Source: CAG-217 sp963638105 (GTDB lineage: Bacteria > Bacillota > Clostridia > Oscillospirales > Acutalibacteraceae). Taken from it: a DNA stretch of 64,000 nt. The stretch covers positions 33,700 through 97,699 of the forward strand of contig CAVHPP010000007.1 of the NCBI GenBank assembly GCA_963638105.1, in the 5' to 3' direction. This document shows positions 1-7,410 of the stretch, piece after piece. The position numbers were made by a program, and so were the translations under genes. The notes beneath the pieces were generated by a model. That model was not told the DNA's origin, did not search any database, and was given only the letters and a program-made list of their open reading frames with translations. Within the stretch, counting starts at the first letter, position 1; every line of letters begins with the position of its first letter.

Positions 1-551
1 TTAAATTGAATATCAAAGCGGGTGCTTGCCTGTGCACCGTCATAGACAATATAAGAGATGGACAAAATTTCATTTGTCCATTGAAAAATATCGCCAGCCG
101 CAGAAAAGTCATACTTCAAAAGGTCGTTGTAAATCTTTTGGGTGATCTTAAAAGCGGTTTCCGGCAATGCGCCCACATCTTTTTGCTGTGCCCGACACTC
201 GATATTAAAATAGGGTGTTTGCAAGCGGGAAATCCGAGTAACGGTATAGCCCGCAGGCTCAACATATTTTCGAACCGTATTCTCTACCACATGATAATAA
301 GTGTCAGAACTGACATCTAGGGTGGCTCTTTTTTGGGCGGTTGTATGTTTGGTTTGCTCCCGGCTGGTGGTTTCTCTATACGAGACCTGTGCACAGACTG
401 CAGTTATTGTGCGTTCTGCTTGCACCATATGGGTTGTTGTGCATTCTGTTTGTGTTATATGCGTTGTGGGCGTACCGCGGGGCACAAACGGACAAGTGAG
501 CGCAAGTAAGCAGGCGGCTGCGATAGCCATTGCATGAGCAGCGTTGCTCAT
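1..551 (-). CDS. secreted or lipid-anchored protein of unknown function, 3' end cut by window
   Basis: An open frame of 183 codons reads leftward from an ATG at 551-549 and leaves the window without a stop. That ATG overlaps the TGA of the upstream regulator (ATGA), so the two genes are translationally coupled. The first 20 or so residues are Ala/Leu-rich (MAIAAACLLALTC), which suggests an export signal; a Cys lies nearby but the lipobox is poor. Residues 25-70 are a Thr/Gln-rich linker. The rest reads as a mixed alpha/beta domain with segments such as YYHVVENTVRKYVEPAGY and FDYKLLDNYIK-like helices. I recognise no family. Codon use is more AT-rich than most of the window. The coupling implies a shared job with the DUF2089-like protein. 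Confidence 0.7.
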   Translation of the reverse strand, partial: MSNAAHAMAIAAACLLALTCPFVPRGTPTTHITQTECTTTHMVQAERTITAVCAQVSYRETTSREQTKHTTAQKRATLDVSSDTYYHVVENTVRKYVEPAGYTVTRISRLQTPYFNIECRAQQKDVGALPETAFKITQKIYNDLLKYDFSAAGDIFQWTNEILSISYIVYDGAQASTRFDIQF

Positions 552-1318
552 AAATGGCATTTTTCCAAATATGCCGGCGTAAGGGTTAAATACCCGCGCT
601 GGTTGGTCGCTATCCCTGCCCAGTCCAACACGGCGGCCAGGACAAATACCGGGTCATAGGTGGACTCGCCATACTGCTTGCGAAAATACTTTACGGCAAT
701 GGCGCCCATTACTGTATCTTCGGTGCATTTGCCATAGCCCACCTTGTCCGCTTTGCCATGACCGTTGCCTTTAGGCGCAGTATAGTTTTTGCTATTTAGC
801 AGCAGTTGGACAATGGTGTCAAACACCGTATATTCCATTGAGAATGTTTTTTGACTGAGTTTGTCGCTGACAAAGGTTTTGCCATCCGGGTCAGCAATAA
901 TTTGACAGGGCTTTCCGTCCAGCAGCGGTGTTGTCACCGCACCGCCCGCTGCAAACAGCTTGTACCGCACGATCTCAGACGGAATATTGCTGTCTTGGTG
1001 AACAGGACCGAATGCCGCCGGGTCTAAATGCACAGGTTCCGGCTGGTTTTTTTCAGTCAGGTCTAAGGCGTTCAACAGTTGATCCAGCCGTCGCTTGACC
1101 GTGGGATAGGAAATACCCAGTTCTTCACCTACCGCCTTAATATTGCCCTGATTTTTTAAGAAGCAATCTAAAAATGCGCACAGCGGTGCAGACAGTGTAT
1201 CGTACCGCGACAGCGGTTGAGTCACCGGAAACTCCGCCTTGCAATTTTCACAAGCCACTTTTGCCGTATAGAGCGCACCGCCGCAAGCGGGGCATTTGTC
1301 AAACTGTAATGTATTCAT
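548..1318 (-). CDS. DUF2089-like zinc-ribbon/helix-turn-helix protein
   Basis: A 256-residue protein. Cys9-x2-Cys12 and Cys23-x2-Cys26 form a zinc ribbon; residues about 45-90 (NIKAVGEELGISYPTVKRRL) form a helix-turn-helix typical of DUF2089 proteins, which are presumed transcription regulators. The C-terminal 150 residues are an uncharacterised domain containing DPDGKTFVSDK. A start further upstream exists, but the ATG at 1318 follows AAAGGGG at the right distance and gives the normal family N-terminus MNTLQFDKCPACGG. The stop overlaps the start of the secreted-protein gene, so the two form an operon. Assignment of the first 90 residues is firm; the DNA target is unknown. Confidence 0.75.
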   Translation of the reverse strand: MNTLQFDKCPACGGALYTAKVACENCKAEFPVTQPLSRYDTLSAPLCAFLDCFLKNQGNIKAVGEELGISYPTVKRRLDQLLNALDLTEKNQPEPVHLDPAAFGPVHQDSNIPSEIVRYKLFAAGGAVTTPLLDGKPCQIIADPDGKTFVSDKLSQKTFSMEYTVFDTIVQLLLNSKNYTAPKGNGHGKADKVGYGKCTEDTVMGAIAVKYFRKQYGESTYDPVFVLAAVLDWAGIATNQRGYLTLTPAYLEKCHL

Positions 1319-1340
1319 ATCATTTTCCCCTTTCAAGTAG

Positions 1341-1369
1341 AATATAGCATAATATTTACGCCTTGTCAA
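1341..1369 (-). promoter_or_regulatory. sigma-A type promoter for the DUF2089-like gene
   Basis: On the minus strand TTGACA (1369-1364) and TATATT (1346-1341) are separated by 17 bases and lie about 25 bases before the ATG at 1318. Confidence 0.7.
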
Positions 1370-1448
1370 TATAATATATTAAAAATATTTATGTCTTAAT
1401 ACAAGAGCCAAAAGTCCAGACCGGCGGGCGGCAGAACAGTAACTGCTT

Positions 1449-1483
1449 TGTAGGGTCGGTGCCCGCAGCGGCCCGCATTTTTT
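1449..1483. repeat. dispersed GTAGGG palindrome, copy 1
   Basis: A TGTAGGG followed by a GGTGCCC/GGCCCGC half-palindrome and a T-run. It closely matches the copy at 31189-31214 and sits in the otherwise empty gap between the DUF2089-like gene and the gene at 1603. Confidence 0.6.
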
Positions 1484-1602
1484 ATTATCCGGAATACTGC
1501 CGCAATGTACGAAACGCAGGGGCTTGCAATTTTGCTCCGTTTTGTGTACCATGGTAGCAGAGAAACTGTACCAATTTGCAGCAAAGGAGATAGGAGAGGC
1601 CT

Positions 1603-2169
1603 ATGCGCACGGTGAAAAATGCATACACGCCCCCGCAGCGGCGCTCCCCTTGGGAAAAGCTGCGCTACAAGCTGGCGGTGCGGCGCAAAGGCGGCCCGGT
1701 CTGGGCGCGCATTGGGGACACCCGGCAAATGGTCCGCCGCTATCCCGGGCACAACAGCCGTCTGGCTTTTGTGCAGGCAGTGCTGGCCTACGGTTGCTCC
1801 TCTTATCTGGCGGAACGACTGCTGAATCCTCGCCGCCGGGAGGAAGTCCGCTTTGCAGCACCCTACTGCCCGGCACCCGGTGATCGGCTGTACCACTGGA
1901 CGATACTGGACAATATGGCCGATATTCGCGCCCACGGGCTGCGCCCGGCCAACCGAAGCGGCTATGTATACATCACCGACGACCCGGACTACCTCGCAAA
2001 CAGCAGCTATTTTTACTGGAAGGTGGGCCGTATCGGGCAAGACGCCACCTTTGTGCTGCTGGAAATTGACGCCTGTGCTTTGGCCCGGACCCAACCCATT
2101 ATGCGGGTGCTGGAGCACCACGAATTTGCCGTGTCTGCCGTGCCGCCGGAATATCTGACGACGGTATAG
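1603..2169 (+). CDS. putative ADP-ribosyltransferase-fold protein (DarT/KptA-like)
   Basis: A 188-residue protein whose start has a good ribosome site (AAAGGAGATAGGAG). Residues 1-85 are basic and helical. Residues 95-188 resemble the ART fold of DarT and RNA 2'-phosphotransferases: LYHWT (His98), then DNMADIRAHGL, a strand GYVYITDD (Tyr123 region), a strand ATFVLLEID, and HHEFAVSAVPPEYL with Glu174 where the fold has its catalytic Glu. NAD would be the substrate if it is active; the target is unknown. No macrodomain (DarG-like) antitoxin lies beside it and it has no operon partner. The family call rests on motif order only. A long reverse frame over the same bases is a shadow. Confidence 0.6.
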   Translation: MRTVKNAYTPPQRRSPWEKLRYKLAVRRKGGPVWARIGDTRQMVRRYPGHNSRLAFVQAVLAYGCSSYLAERLLNPRRREEVRFAAPYCPAPGDRLYHWTILDNMADIRAHGLRPANRSGYVYITDDPDYLANSSYFYWKVGRIGQDATFVLLEIDACALARTQPIMRVLEHHEFAVSAVPPEYLTTV

Positions 2170-2214
2170 GTGCCGCACCATTTGCCGCCGAAAGCAGACA
2201 AGAACAACAAAATA

Positions 2215-2243
2215 TTGACAGCGGCACAGGGAAATGCTACAAT
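2215..2243 (+). promoter_or_regulatory. strong promoter upstream of a leader hairpin
   Basis: TTGACA (2215-2220), 17 bases, TACAAT (2238-2243). The predicted start lies near 2250, only a few bases before the hairpin at 2254-2297. Confidence 0.8.
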
Positions 2244-2253
2244 GAAAACAAAC

Positions 2254-2302
2254 GGGGACGCAACGGAGCTGACTTACAAGCATTCCGTCGCGTCCTCTTT
2301 TT
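2254..2302 (+). terminator. leader terminator/attenuator hairpin
   Basis: Arms 2254-2268 (GGGGACGCAACGGAG) and 2283-2297 pair over about 14 positions with one mismatch and wobbles, and are followed by TTTTT (2298-2302). It lies between the promoter at 2215-2243 and the metallophosphoesterase start at 2337, so it would either end a 50-base RNA or attenuate the operon. Confidence 0.75.
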
Positions 2303-2336
2303 GGATCAAAAATCATTGACCGTAGGGGGAAATGCG

Positions 2337-3461
2337 ATGCAATTCAAATCGGACGGCACCTTAAAGATCATGCAAATCACCGATATGCAAGAGATCCCGG
2401 CCATCTCGCCGGACACGCTGGCGCTGCTGGACGCGGCGGTAGAGGCAGAGCACCCGGACCTGGTCATCTACACCGGCGACCAAATCAAGGGCTACGGCGT
2501 GACCTATAAGGGCAAGACCAAAAAAGAGCTGGAGGCCGCTGTGGCCAAAACCATTACTGCCCTGCTGGAGCCGGTGACCCGGCGCCACATTCCCTTTGCC
2601 GTTACCTTTGGCAACCACGATCGGCAGGTGGGCATCAGCAACGCGGACCAATTTAACGACATTTACAAATCCCTGCCCGGCTGTATCGGAGAGCAGGCGG
2701 AGGGCATTCCCGGCGGCGGCACCTATGCCGTTCCCCTGACCGCCTCTGACGGCTCCGGGCGCACGGTGATGAACCTGTACCTGTTTGACACCGGCACAGA
2801 CGCCAAGGGCGGCGGGTACGAGGCCTTTGATCCCGCCATCATTGACTGGTATCGCAAGACCCGGGACGCACTGAAGGCAGAAACCGGCCACTATGTGCCC
2901 TCTTTGGTATTCCAGCACATTCCCATGCCGGAGTATTACCATGTGCTGCGACGGGTGAAAAAAAGCGAGAAAGGCGCCATCCAAGCCTTCCGCACCCATA
3001 AAAACGAATTCTACAAGCTGGGCGACACCTGCCGTCCCGGCGATATGCTGGAGGAGCCGCCCTCCATTCCGGATATCAACAACGGCGAGTTTGACGCCCT
3101 GCACGAAAAGGGCGACATTCTGGGCGTGTATGTAGGCCACGACCACAAAAACAGCTTTGTGGGCCGGTACAAGGATATGGACCTGGGCTTTACCCAGTCC
3201 GCCGGCTTTAATGTGTACGGCAACCGCACCAAGCGGGGCGTGCGCTGCTTTGTTCTCCATGAGGACGACCCCACCCATTACGACACCTACACCCGCACCT
3301 ATGAAGAACTAGTGGGCACCAAGGTGCACCGCCCGGTGTTTGATTACCTGTCCAGCAAGGCCCCGGCCACCATGGACGCGGCCATTCCCATGATCGTAAA
3401 GACCGTGGTGGGACTGGCGGTAATCGTCGCCCTGATCATTCTACTGGCAAAACTGCTGTAA
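2337..3461 (+). CDS. calcineurin-like metallophosphoesterase with C-terminal membrane anchor
   Basis: A 374-residue protein. The two-metal phosphoesterase motifs appear in order: ITDMQ (Asp16; the usual DxH is DxQ here), YTGDQ (Asp48), FGNHD (Asn93, His94), FQHIP and GHDHKN. The last 25 residues are one hydrophobic helix, so the enzyme is probably tail-anchored at the membrane. The substrate is unknown; relatives cleave phosphodiesters or phosphomonoesters, including nucleotides and lipids. A TTG start at 2301 is in frame, but the ATG at 2337 follows AGGGGGA and gives the usual N-terminus. It is 12 bases ahead of two GtrA genes in one operon, which suggests envelope lipid or glycan work. Confidence 0.85.
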   Translation: MQFKSDGTLKIMQITDMQEIPAISPDTLALLDAAVEAEHPDLVIYTGDQIKGYGVTYKGKTKKELEAAVAKTITALLEPVTRRHIPFAVTFGNHDRQVGISNADQFNDIYKSLPGCIGEQAEGIPGGGTYAVPLTASDGSGRTVMNLYLFDTGTDAKGGGYEAFDPAIIDWYRKTRDALKAETGHYVPSLVFQHIPMPEYYHVLRRVKKSEKGAIQAFRTHKNEFYKLGDTCRPGDMLEEPPSIPDINNGEFDALHEKGDILGVYVGHDHKNSFVGRYKDMDLGFTQSAGFNVYGNRTKRGVRCFVLHEDDPTHYDTYTRTYEELVGTKVHRPVFDYLSSKAPATMDAAIPMIVKTVVGLAVIVALIILLAKLL

Positions 3462-3473
3462 CGGAGGACCATT

Positions 3474-4019
3474 ATGAGCGAAAAGAAAAAAGACAACGCC
3501 TTCGTCCGCTGGACGGAGAAGCACGCAGAAATCTGGAAATTCATCAAATTTTCCATTGCCGGCGGCGGCTCCTCTGCCGTAGAGTTGGTGGTACACATGG
3601 TACTGCTGGCAACGGTGTTTAAGCCTTTTTTGGATCAGCCCATCACCAACGACGCGCTGAATATGATCGGCATTGAGTCCAAGGGCTATCTGTACACCTA
3701 CCTGATCTCCACCACCGTGGGCTACGGCATTGCCTTTATCCTGAACCGAAAGATCACCTTTAAGGCGGATGTGAATCCCACGCTCAGTATGATCCTTTAT
3801 GCCATTATGGTGGTATTTACCATCTTTGCCAACGGCTGGATCGGCTCTGCTATGACCACCTTTGCCCAGGGACACAACCTAACCGGCGGCTTTTGGGACA
3901 TGGTTATTAAGCTGATCGGTATGGCGATCCCCACGCTGTGGACCTATCCCTGCAACCGCTTTATCATTCACCGCAAGAAGAAACCCCAGACCCCCGCAGC
4001 AGAGAAAGAAGAAGCATAA
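3474..4019 (+). CDS. GtrA-like membrane protein 1
   Basis: A 181-residue protein of the GtrA family, whose best-studied members move polyprenyl-phosphate-linked sugars across the membrane for cell-surface glycosylation. After a charged N-terminus come FIKFSIAGGGSSAVELVVH (helix 1), a second helix at the GYGIAFILNRKITFK motif (the family signature N-R-x-x-T-F), and two more helices, ending in a Lys/Glu tail. It has GGAGGACCATT before its ATG, and is followed 3 bases later by a second GtrA gene. No glycosyltransferase is adjacent, so its partner is not clear. Confidence 0.85.
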   Translation: MSEKKKDNAFVRWTEKHAEIWKFIKFSIAGGGSSAVELVVHMVLLATVFKPFLDQPITNDALNMIGIESKGYLYTYLISTTVGYGIAFILNRKITFKADVNPTLSMILYAIMVVFTIFANGWIGSAMTTFAQGHNLTGGFWDMVIKLIGMAIPTLWTYPCNRFIIHRKKKPQTPAAEKEEA

Positions 4020-4022
4020 TTT

Positions 4023-4541
4023 ATGAGCAATACCACTGAAAAAAAAGAAAAGCAGAACTTTGGTCAATTTATCAAATTTGCCTTGTTCTCCGCCTCCGCC
4101 GGCATTATTCAGGTGCTGAGCTTTACCCTCCTGAGCGAGGTGGTCGTCAAGCTGCCTGCCATGCAAAGCGCCATGGAGAGCAACGCTACCTTTGCCAAGA
4201 TCATGCAAAATGAGTACGGCCCCATATACCTGATCGCCCTGATCCTGTCTGTGGTATGGAACTTCACCTTTAACCGCAAATTCACCTTTAAATCTGCCGC
4301 CAATGTGCCGGTGGCCATGCTAAAGGTCTTTGCCTTTTACCTGGTGTTTACCCCCATCTCCACCCTGCTGGGCAATTACTTTACCGCCAAGTTTGCGGAT
4401 GTGAGCGCCATCAACTACATTGTGCTGGGGCTGACTATGGCCACCAATATGATCACGGAATTCCTCTATGACAAATTCGTGGTGTTCCGCGGCCAGGAGA
4501 ATACCGCCGTCAACAAAAAGAACAAGGAAAAAGCACAATAA
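4023..4541 (+). CDS. GtrA-like membrane protein 2
   Basis: A 172-residue GtrA paralogue of the preceding gene, with FIKFALFSASAGIIQ as helix 1 and NFTFNRKFTFK as the signature, four predicted helices and a basic tail. Tandem GtrA genes could form a heteromer. Its ribosome site is weak, and it starts 3 bases after the previous stop, which points to coupled translation. It is the last gene of the operon; a strong terminator follows. Confidence 0.85.
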   Translation: MSNTTEKKEKQNFGQFIKFALFSASAGIIQVLSFTLLSEVVVKLPAMQSAMESNATFAKIMQNEYGPIYLIALILSVVWNFTFNRKFTFKSAANVPVAMLKVFAFYLVFTPISTLLGNYFTAKFADVSAINYIVLGLTMATNMITEFLYDKFVVFRGQENTAVNKKNKEKAQ

Positions 4542-4564
4542 AATCGCCAAAAAAGCAAAACAAA

Positions 4565-4596
4565 GCGACTGCGCAAAAAGCGCAGTCGCTGTTTTT
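4565..4596. terminator. terminator shared by the GtrA operon and trxA
   Basis: Perfect 10-base stem GCGACTGCGC/GCGCAGTCGC with an AAAAA loop and TGTTTTTA after it. It lies between convergent genes. Confidence 0.9.
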
Positions 4597-4606
4597 ATGT
4601 TCCGTA

Positions 4607-4915
4607 TCAGTCCAGCATTTGCAAAATCTCTTCCTTAGAGCGAACGCCCACGGCGCTGTTGACCGTGCGGCCGTCCCGGATCACCAACAAAGTGGGAATG
4701 CTGGCAATGCCAAAGGCCTGGGCCAGCTCCGGCTGCTCGTCCACATTCACCTTGCCCACCTTGGCGCCGGTGACCTCCTGGCCGATCTCATCCACAATAG
4801 GCGACACCATCCGGCAGGGGCCGCACCAGGTGGCCCAAAAATCCAGCAGCACCGGGCACCCGGCCTGCATCACTTCTTCCTGAAAATTCTCTTTTGTAAC
4901 GGTTATAACGGCCAT
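4607..4915 (-). CDS. trxA: thioredoxin
   Basis: A 102-residue cytosolic dithiol reductant. The redox site WATWCGPCRM is intact (Cys30 and Cys33), followed by the conserved Lys/Asp strand and the cis-Pro loop IASIPTLLV. The length is normal. It starts 1 base after the stop of an FTR-like gene, so the two are cotranscribed; the likely electron route is ferredoxin to the FTR-like protein to thioredoxin. Confidence 0.95.
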   Translation of the reverse strand: MAVITVTKENFQEEVMQAGCPVLLDFWATWCGPCRMVSPIVDEIGQEVTGAKVGKVNVDEQPELAQAFGIASIPTLLVIRDGRTVNSAVGVRSKEEILQMLD

Positions 4916-4916
4916 T

Positions 4917-5111
4917 TTAGTCGTCCTCCTCTGTTTTATAATACAACCGACAATGGCAAAACCCCGGCTCCTTTTGCTCCCGAAACGCCTTGCACATACA
5001 CTTGGTGTCCGGCGAACGCTCCAGCATACAAGGGCAGTAGCCGCCGGTGCGCTTTAAGCCCTCTCGCACGGTTTTGACCATCTCTTTGTCCGGATTCAAT
5101 TTGATCTTCAT
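4917..5111 (-). CDS. ferredoxin-thioredoxin reductase catalytic-chain-like protein
   Basis: A 64-residue protein with the Cys pattern of the FTR catalytic chain: YCPC, TKCMC and FCHC, which in the family bind a [4Fe-4S] cluster next to a redox disulfide. It is shorter than plant-type chains (about 110) and no variable subunit is nearby. The start at 5111 has AGGGAGGGGA upstream; a longer frame upstream lacks support. Adjacency to trxA supports thioredoxin as partner. The ferredoxin donor is inferred. Confidence 0.8.
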   Translation of the reverse strand: MKIKLNPDKEMVKTVREGLKRTGGYCPCMLERSPDTKCMCKAFREQKEPGFCHCRLYYKTEEDD

Positions 5112-5133
5112 TGGGATCCCCTCCCTTTTCTTT

Positions 5134-5162
5134 ATTGTAACACACCTGTAAAGCCCTGGCAA
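5134..5162 (-). promoter_or_regulatory. promoter of the FTR-trxA operon
   Basis: Minus-strand TTGCCA (5162-5157), 17 bases, TACAAT (5139-5134). Confidence 0.65.
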
Positions 5163-5318
5163 GCGGGGGATTCTGACCGGCTTTGACAGGCGATTTTTCC
5201 TTATTTTGTCCGATATTTTGCCGCTTATACAAGTATACGCGGCCGTAATTGTACACTTATGCAAATTGTGAACATTAAGTGAATTTTTCATAAAATGCCA
5301 CAATTCTCCATATCTACT

Positions 5319-5327
5319 TGCTATAAT
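5319..5327 (+). promoter_or_regulatory. extended -10 promoter of glmS
   Basis: TGCTATAAT is an extended -10; no good -35 is seen 17 bases upstream. The leader to the glmS ATG is about 70 bases. The rest of the 293-base gap to the FTR gene shows nothing else. Confidence 0.6.
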
Positions 5328-5404
5328 AGACTGGGTTTTGTCTTTTCAAAATCCGCATTTTAGCCCAACCTATACGGTAGGGCACAATATGGAGGTACGC
5401 AATT

Positions 5405-7243
5405 ATGTGCGGTATCGTAGGTTATATCGGCGGCCAAAAGGCCAGTCCGATTTTACTTAGCGGGCTAATGAAGCTGGAATACAGAGGGTACGACTCTGCC
5501 GGCATTGCCACCCTGGAGGACGGCACTCCCACGGTGGTGAAAAACACCGGTCGGGTGCGCAACCTGTACCAGGACCCGCAGCTGGACGCCCTCACCGGCA
5601 CTGTGGGCATTGCCCACACCCGCTGGGCCACCCACGGCAAGCCCAGCAAGGAGAACAGTCACCCTCACCTGGACAGTCGAGGCGTGTTTACCGTGGTGCA
5701 CAACGGTATTATTGAGAATTATGAGGACCTGCGCAGTGAGCTGGAGATGGAGGGCTGCACCTTCAAAAGCGAAACAGACACCGAGGTGATCCCCAACCTG
5801 ATTGCCCACTACTATTTTGCAGACAAAGGGCCGGCAGAAGAGCGCTTTCTGCGGGCTACCCAGCGGGCGTGCAAACGGCTGGAGGGCAGCTACGCCATTG
5901 AGGTGCTGTGCAGCGAGACACCGGACCGAATGATCGTCGTGCGCAAATCCAGCCCTTTGGTCATCGGCATTGGCTACAAGGAGAATTACATTGCCTCTGA
6001 CATTCCGGCCATTCTCTCCTACACCAAGGATTTTTACCTGCTGAACGACCAGGAGTACGCCGTCATCACCCGAGAGAATATCACTTTCTATGACGAACAG
6101 CTGCGCCCCTTTGAGAAGAAGCACCAGCGCATTGACTGGGACGCCACCGCGGCGGAGAAAAACGGCTACCCGGACTTTATGCTCAAGGAAATGTACGAGC
6201 AGCCTGCCACTGTGCGAGAGACCATCGGCACCCGAGTCACTCCCGGCGCACCCACCCGTGTGGACGGCTTGGAACTGACCGGCGCGCAGCTGCAAAATCT
6301 GCACCAAATTTACATTATCGGCTGCGGTACCGCCATGCACGCAGGGCTGGCGGCCAAGCCCATGTTTGAGCACCTGACCCATATTCCCACCCAGGTGGAT
6401 GTGGCCTCCGAGTTCCGCTATCGGGACCCGCTGTTGGACGACCGCACCCTGTGCATTTTCATCAGTCAAAGCGGCGAGACCGCAGACACCATTGCGGCGC
6501 TGCGACTGGCAAAAGCCGGGGGCGCCACCACACTGGCGGTCAGCAATGTAATCGGCTCCTCCATCACCCGGGAGGCGGACTACACCGTCTATACCCACGC
6601 CGGTCCGGAAATCGCCGTGGCCTCTACCAAGGCTTATACTGCCCAGGTGGTGCTGCTGGCGGTGCTGGCCATTCACTTTGCCGAGCTGCTGGGGCTGGGC
6701 GCCGGTGTAGCGGCCGACCTAAAAGCCGATCTGCTGGAGCTGCCGGCACTGATCGAAGAGGCGCTCAAGTGCGCTCCCCAAGTGAAAGCCTTTGCAGACA
6801 AGATCCACCGAGAGACCGATGTGTTCTTTATCGGCCGGGGCAGCGACTACACCACCAGCCTGGAGGCGTCGCTGAAGCTGAAAGAGATCTCCTATATCCA
6901 CTCGGAGGCGTACCCCAGCGGCGAGCTGAAGCACGGACCCATTGCCCTGATCGAAAAGGGCACCACCGTCATCGGCACCATTACGGATCCGGCGCTGGTA
7001 GACAAATCCGTCAGCAACCTGAAAGAGGTGATCACCCGGGGTGCCAAGGTGCTGGTGGTCACCAACCGGGATGTGCGGGCGTCGGATATTGACACCCTGA
7101 TCCGCGTGCCGGAAACCCACCCGCTGCTGGCACCCGCCGTGTCCATCTTGCCCTACCAGCTGCTGAGCTACTATATCGCCAAGCAAAACGGTCTGGATGT
7201 AGATAAGCCCCGGAATTTGGCCAAATCCGTAACGGTGGAATGA
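5405..7243 (+). CDS. glmS: glutamine-fructose-6-phosphate aminotransferase (isomerizing)
   Basis: A 612-residue enzyme making glucosamine-6-phosphate from fructose-6-phosphate and glutamine, the first step toward UDP-GlcNAc for peptidoglycan. It starts MCGIVGYIG with Cys2 as the N-terminal nucleophile of the glutaminase domain (to about 230), then two SIS sugar-isomerase domains (CGTAMHAGL and SQSGETADT; FIGRGSDYTTSLEASLKLKE), and ends with the family's LAKSVTVE. GGAGGTACGCAATT precedes the ATG. The leader is too short for the glmS ribozyme found in many Firmicutes. Confidence 0.97.
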   Translation: MCGIVGYIGGQKASPILLSGLMKLEYRGYDSAGIATLEDGTPTVVKNTGRVRNLYQDPQLDALTGTVGIAHTRWATHGKPSKENSHPHLDSRGVFTVVHNGIIENYEDLRSELEMEGCTFKSETDTEVIPNLIAHYYFADKGPAEERFLRATQRACKRLEGSYAIEVLCSETPDRMIVVRKSSPLVIGIGYKENYIASDIPAILSYTKDFYLLNDQEYAVITRENITFYDEQLRPFEKKHQRIDWDATAAEKNGYPDFMLKEMYEQPATVRETIGTRVTPGAPTRVDGLELTGAQLQNLHQIYIIGCGTAMHAGLAAKPMFEHLTHIPTQVDVASEFRYRDPLLDDRTLCIFISQSGETADTIAALRLAKAGGATTLAVSNVIGSSITREADYTVYTHAGPEIAVASTKAYTAQVVLLAVLAIHFAELLGLGAGVAADLKADLLELPALIEEALKCAPQVKAFADKIHRETDVFFIGRGSDYTTSLEASLKLKEISYIHSEAYPSGELKHGPIALIEKGTTVIGTITDPALVDKSVSNLKEVITRGAKVLVVTNRDVRASDIDTLIRVPETHPLLAPAVSILPYQLLSYYIAKQNGLDVDKPRNLAKSVTVE

Positions 7244-7270
7244 TCGCCCCCTTGTAATGGGGATAAATTA

Positions 7271-7336
7271 GCGGGCGGCAGATTGCCGCCCCTACCCCGG
7301 TTATTACGCAACGGCGGGAGCAAGCCCCCGCCCTAC
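7271..7336. repeat. two dispersed palindromes
   Basis: Unit 7271-7295 (GCGGGCGGCAGATTGCCGCC, then CCTAC) is identical in core to 31131-31155; unit 7311-7336 (CGGGAGCAAGCCCCCG, then CCCTAC) matches 48335-48360 in reverse. Confidence 0.75.
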
Positions 7337-7362
7337 GATCTACGGGAGGCAAAAAGGTGAAT

Positions 7363-7399
7363 AAAAATGCCCTGCGGCACACACCGCAGGGCCATTTTT
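7363..7399. terminator. bidirectional terminator between glmS and rubrerythrin
   Basis: CCCTGCGG/CCGCAGGG stem with CACACA loop, flanked by A-run and T-run, between convergent genes. Confidence 0.85.
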
Positions 7400-7410
7400 A
7401 TACCGGGTAC

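Noticed and set aside
1..540. Two short plus-strand frames at the window start
   Set aside because: They lie opposite the coupled reverse-strand gene, which has better start context.
1396..2316. 306-codon reverse frame over the ART-like gene
   Set aside because: No ribosome site, and composition (Arg/His/Val) is that of a shadow frame.
5328..5404. glmS ribozyme
   Set aside because: The leader is about 70 bases and lacks the ribozyme core; glmS ribozymes are longer.
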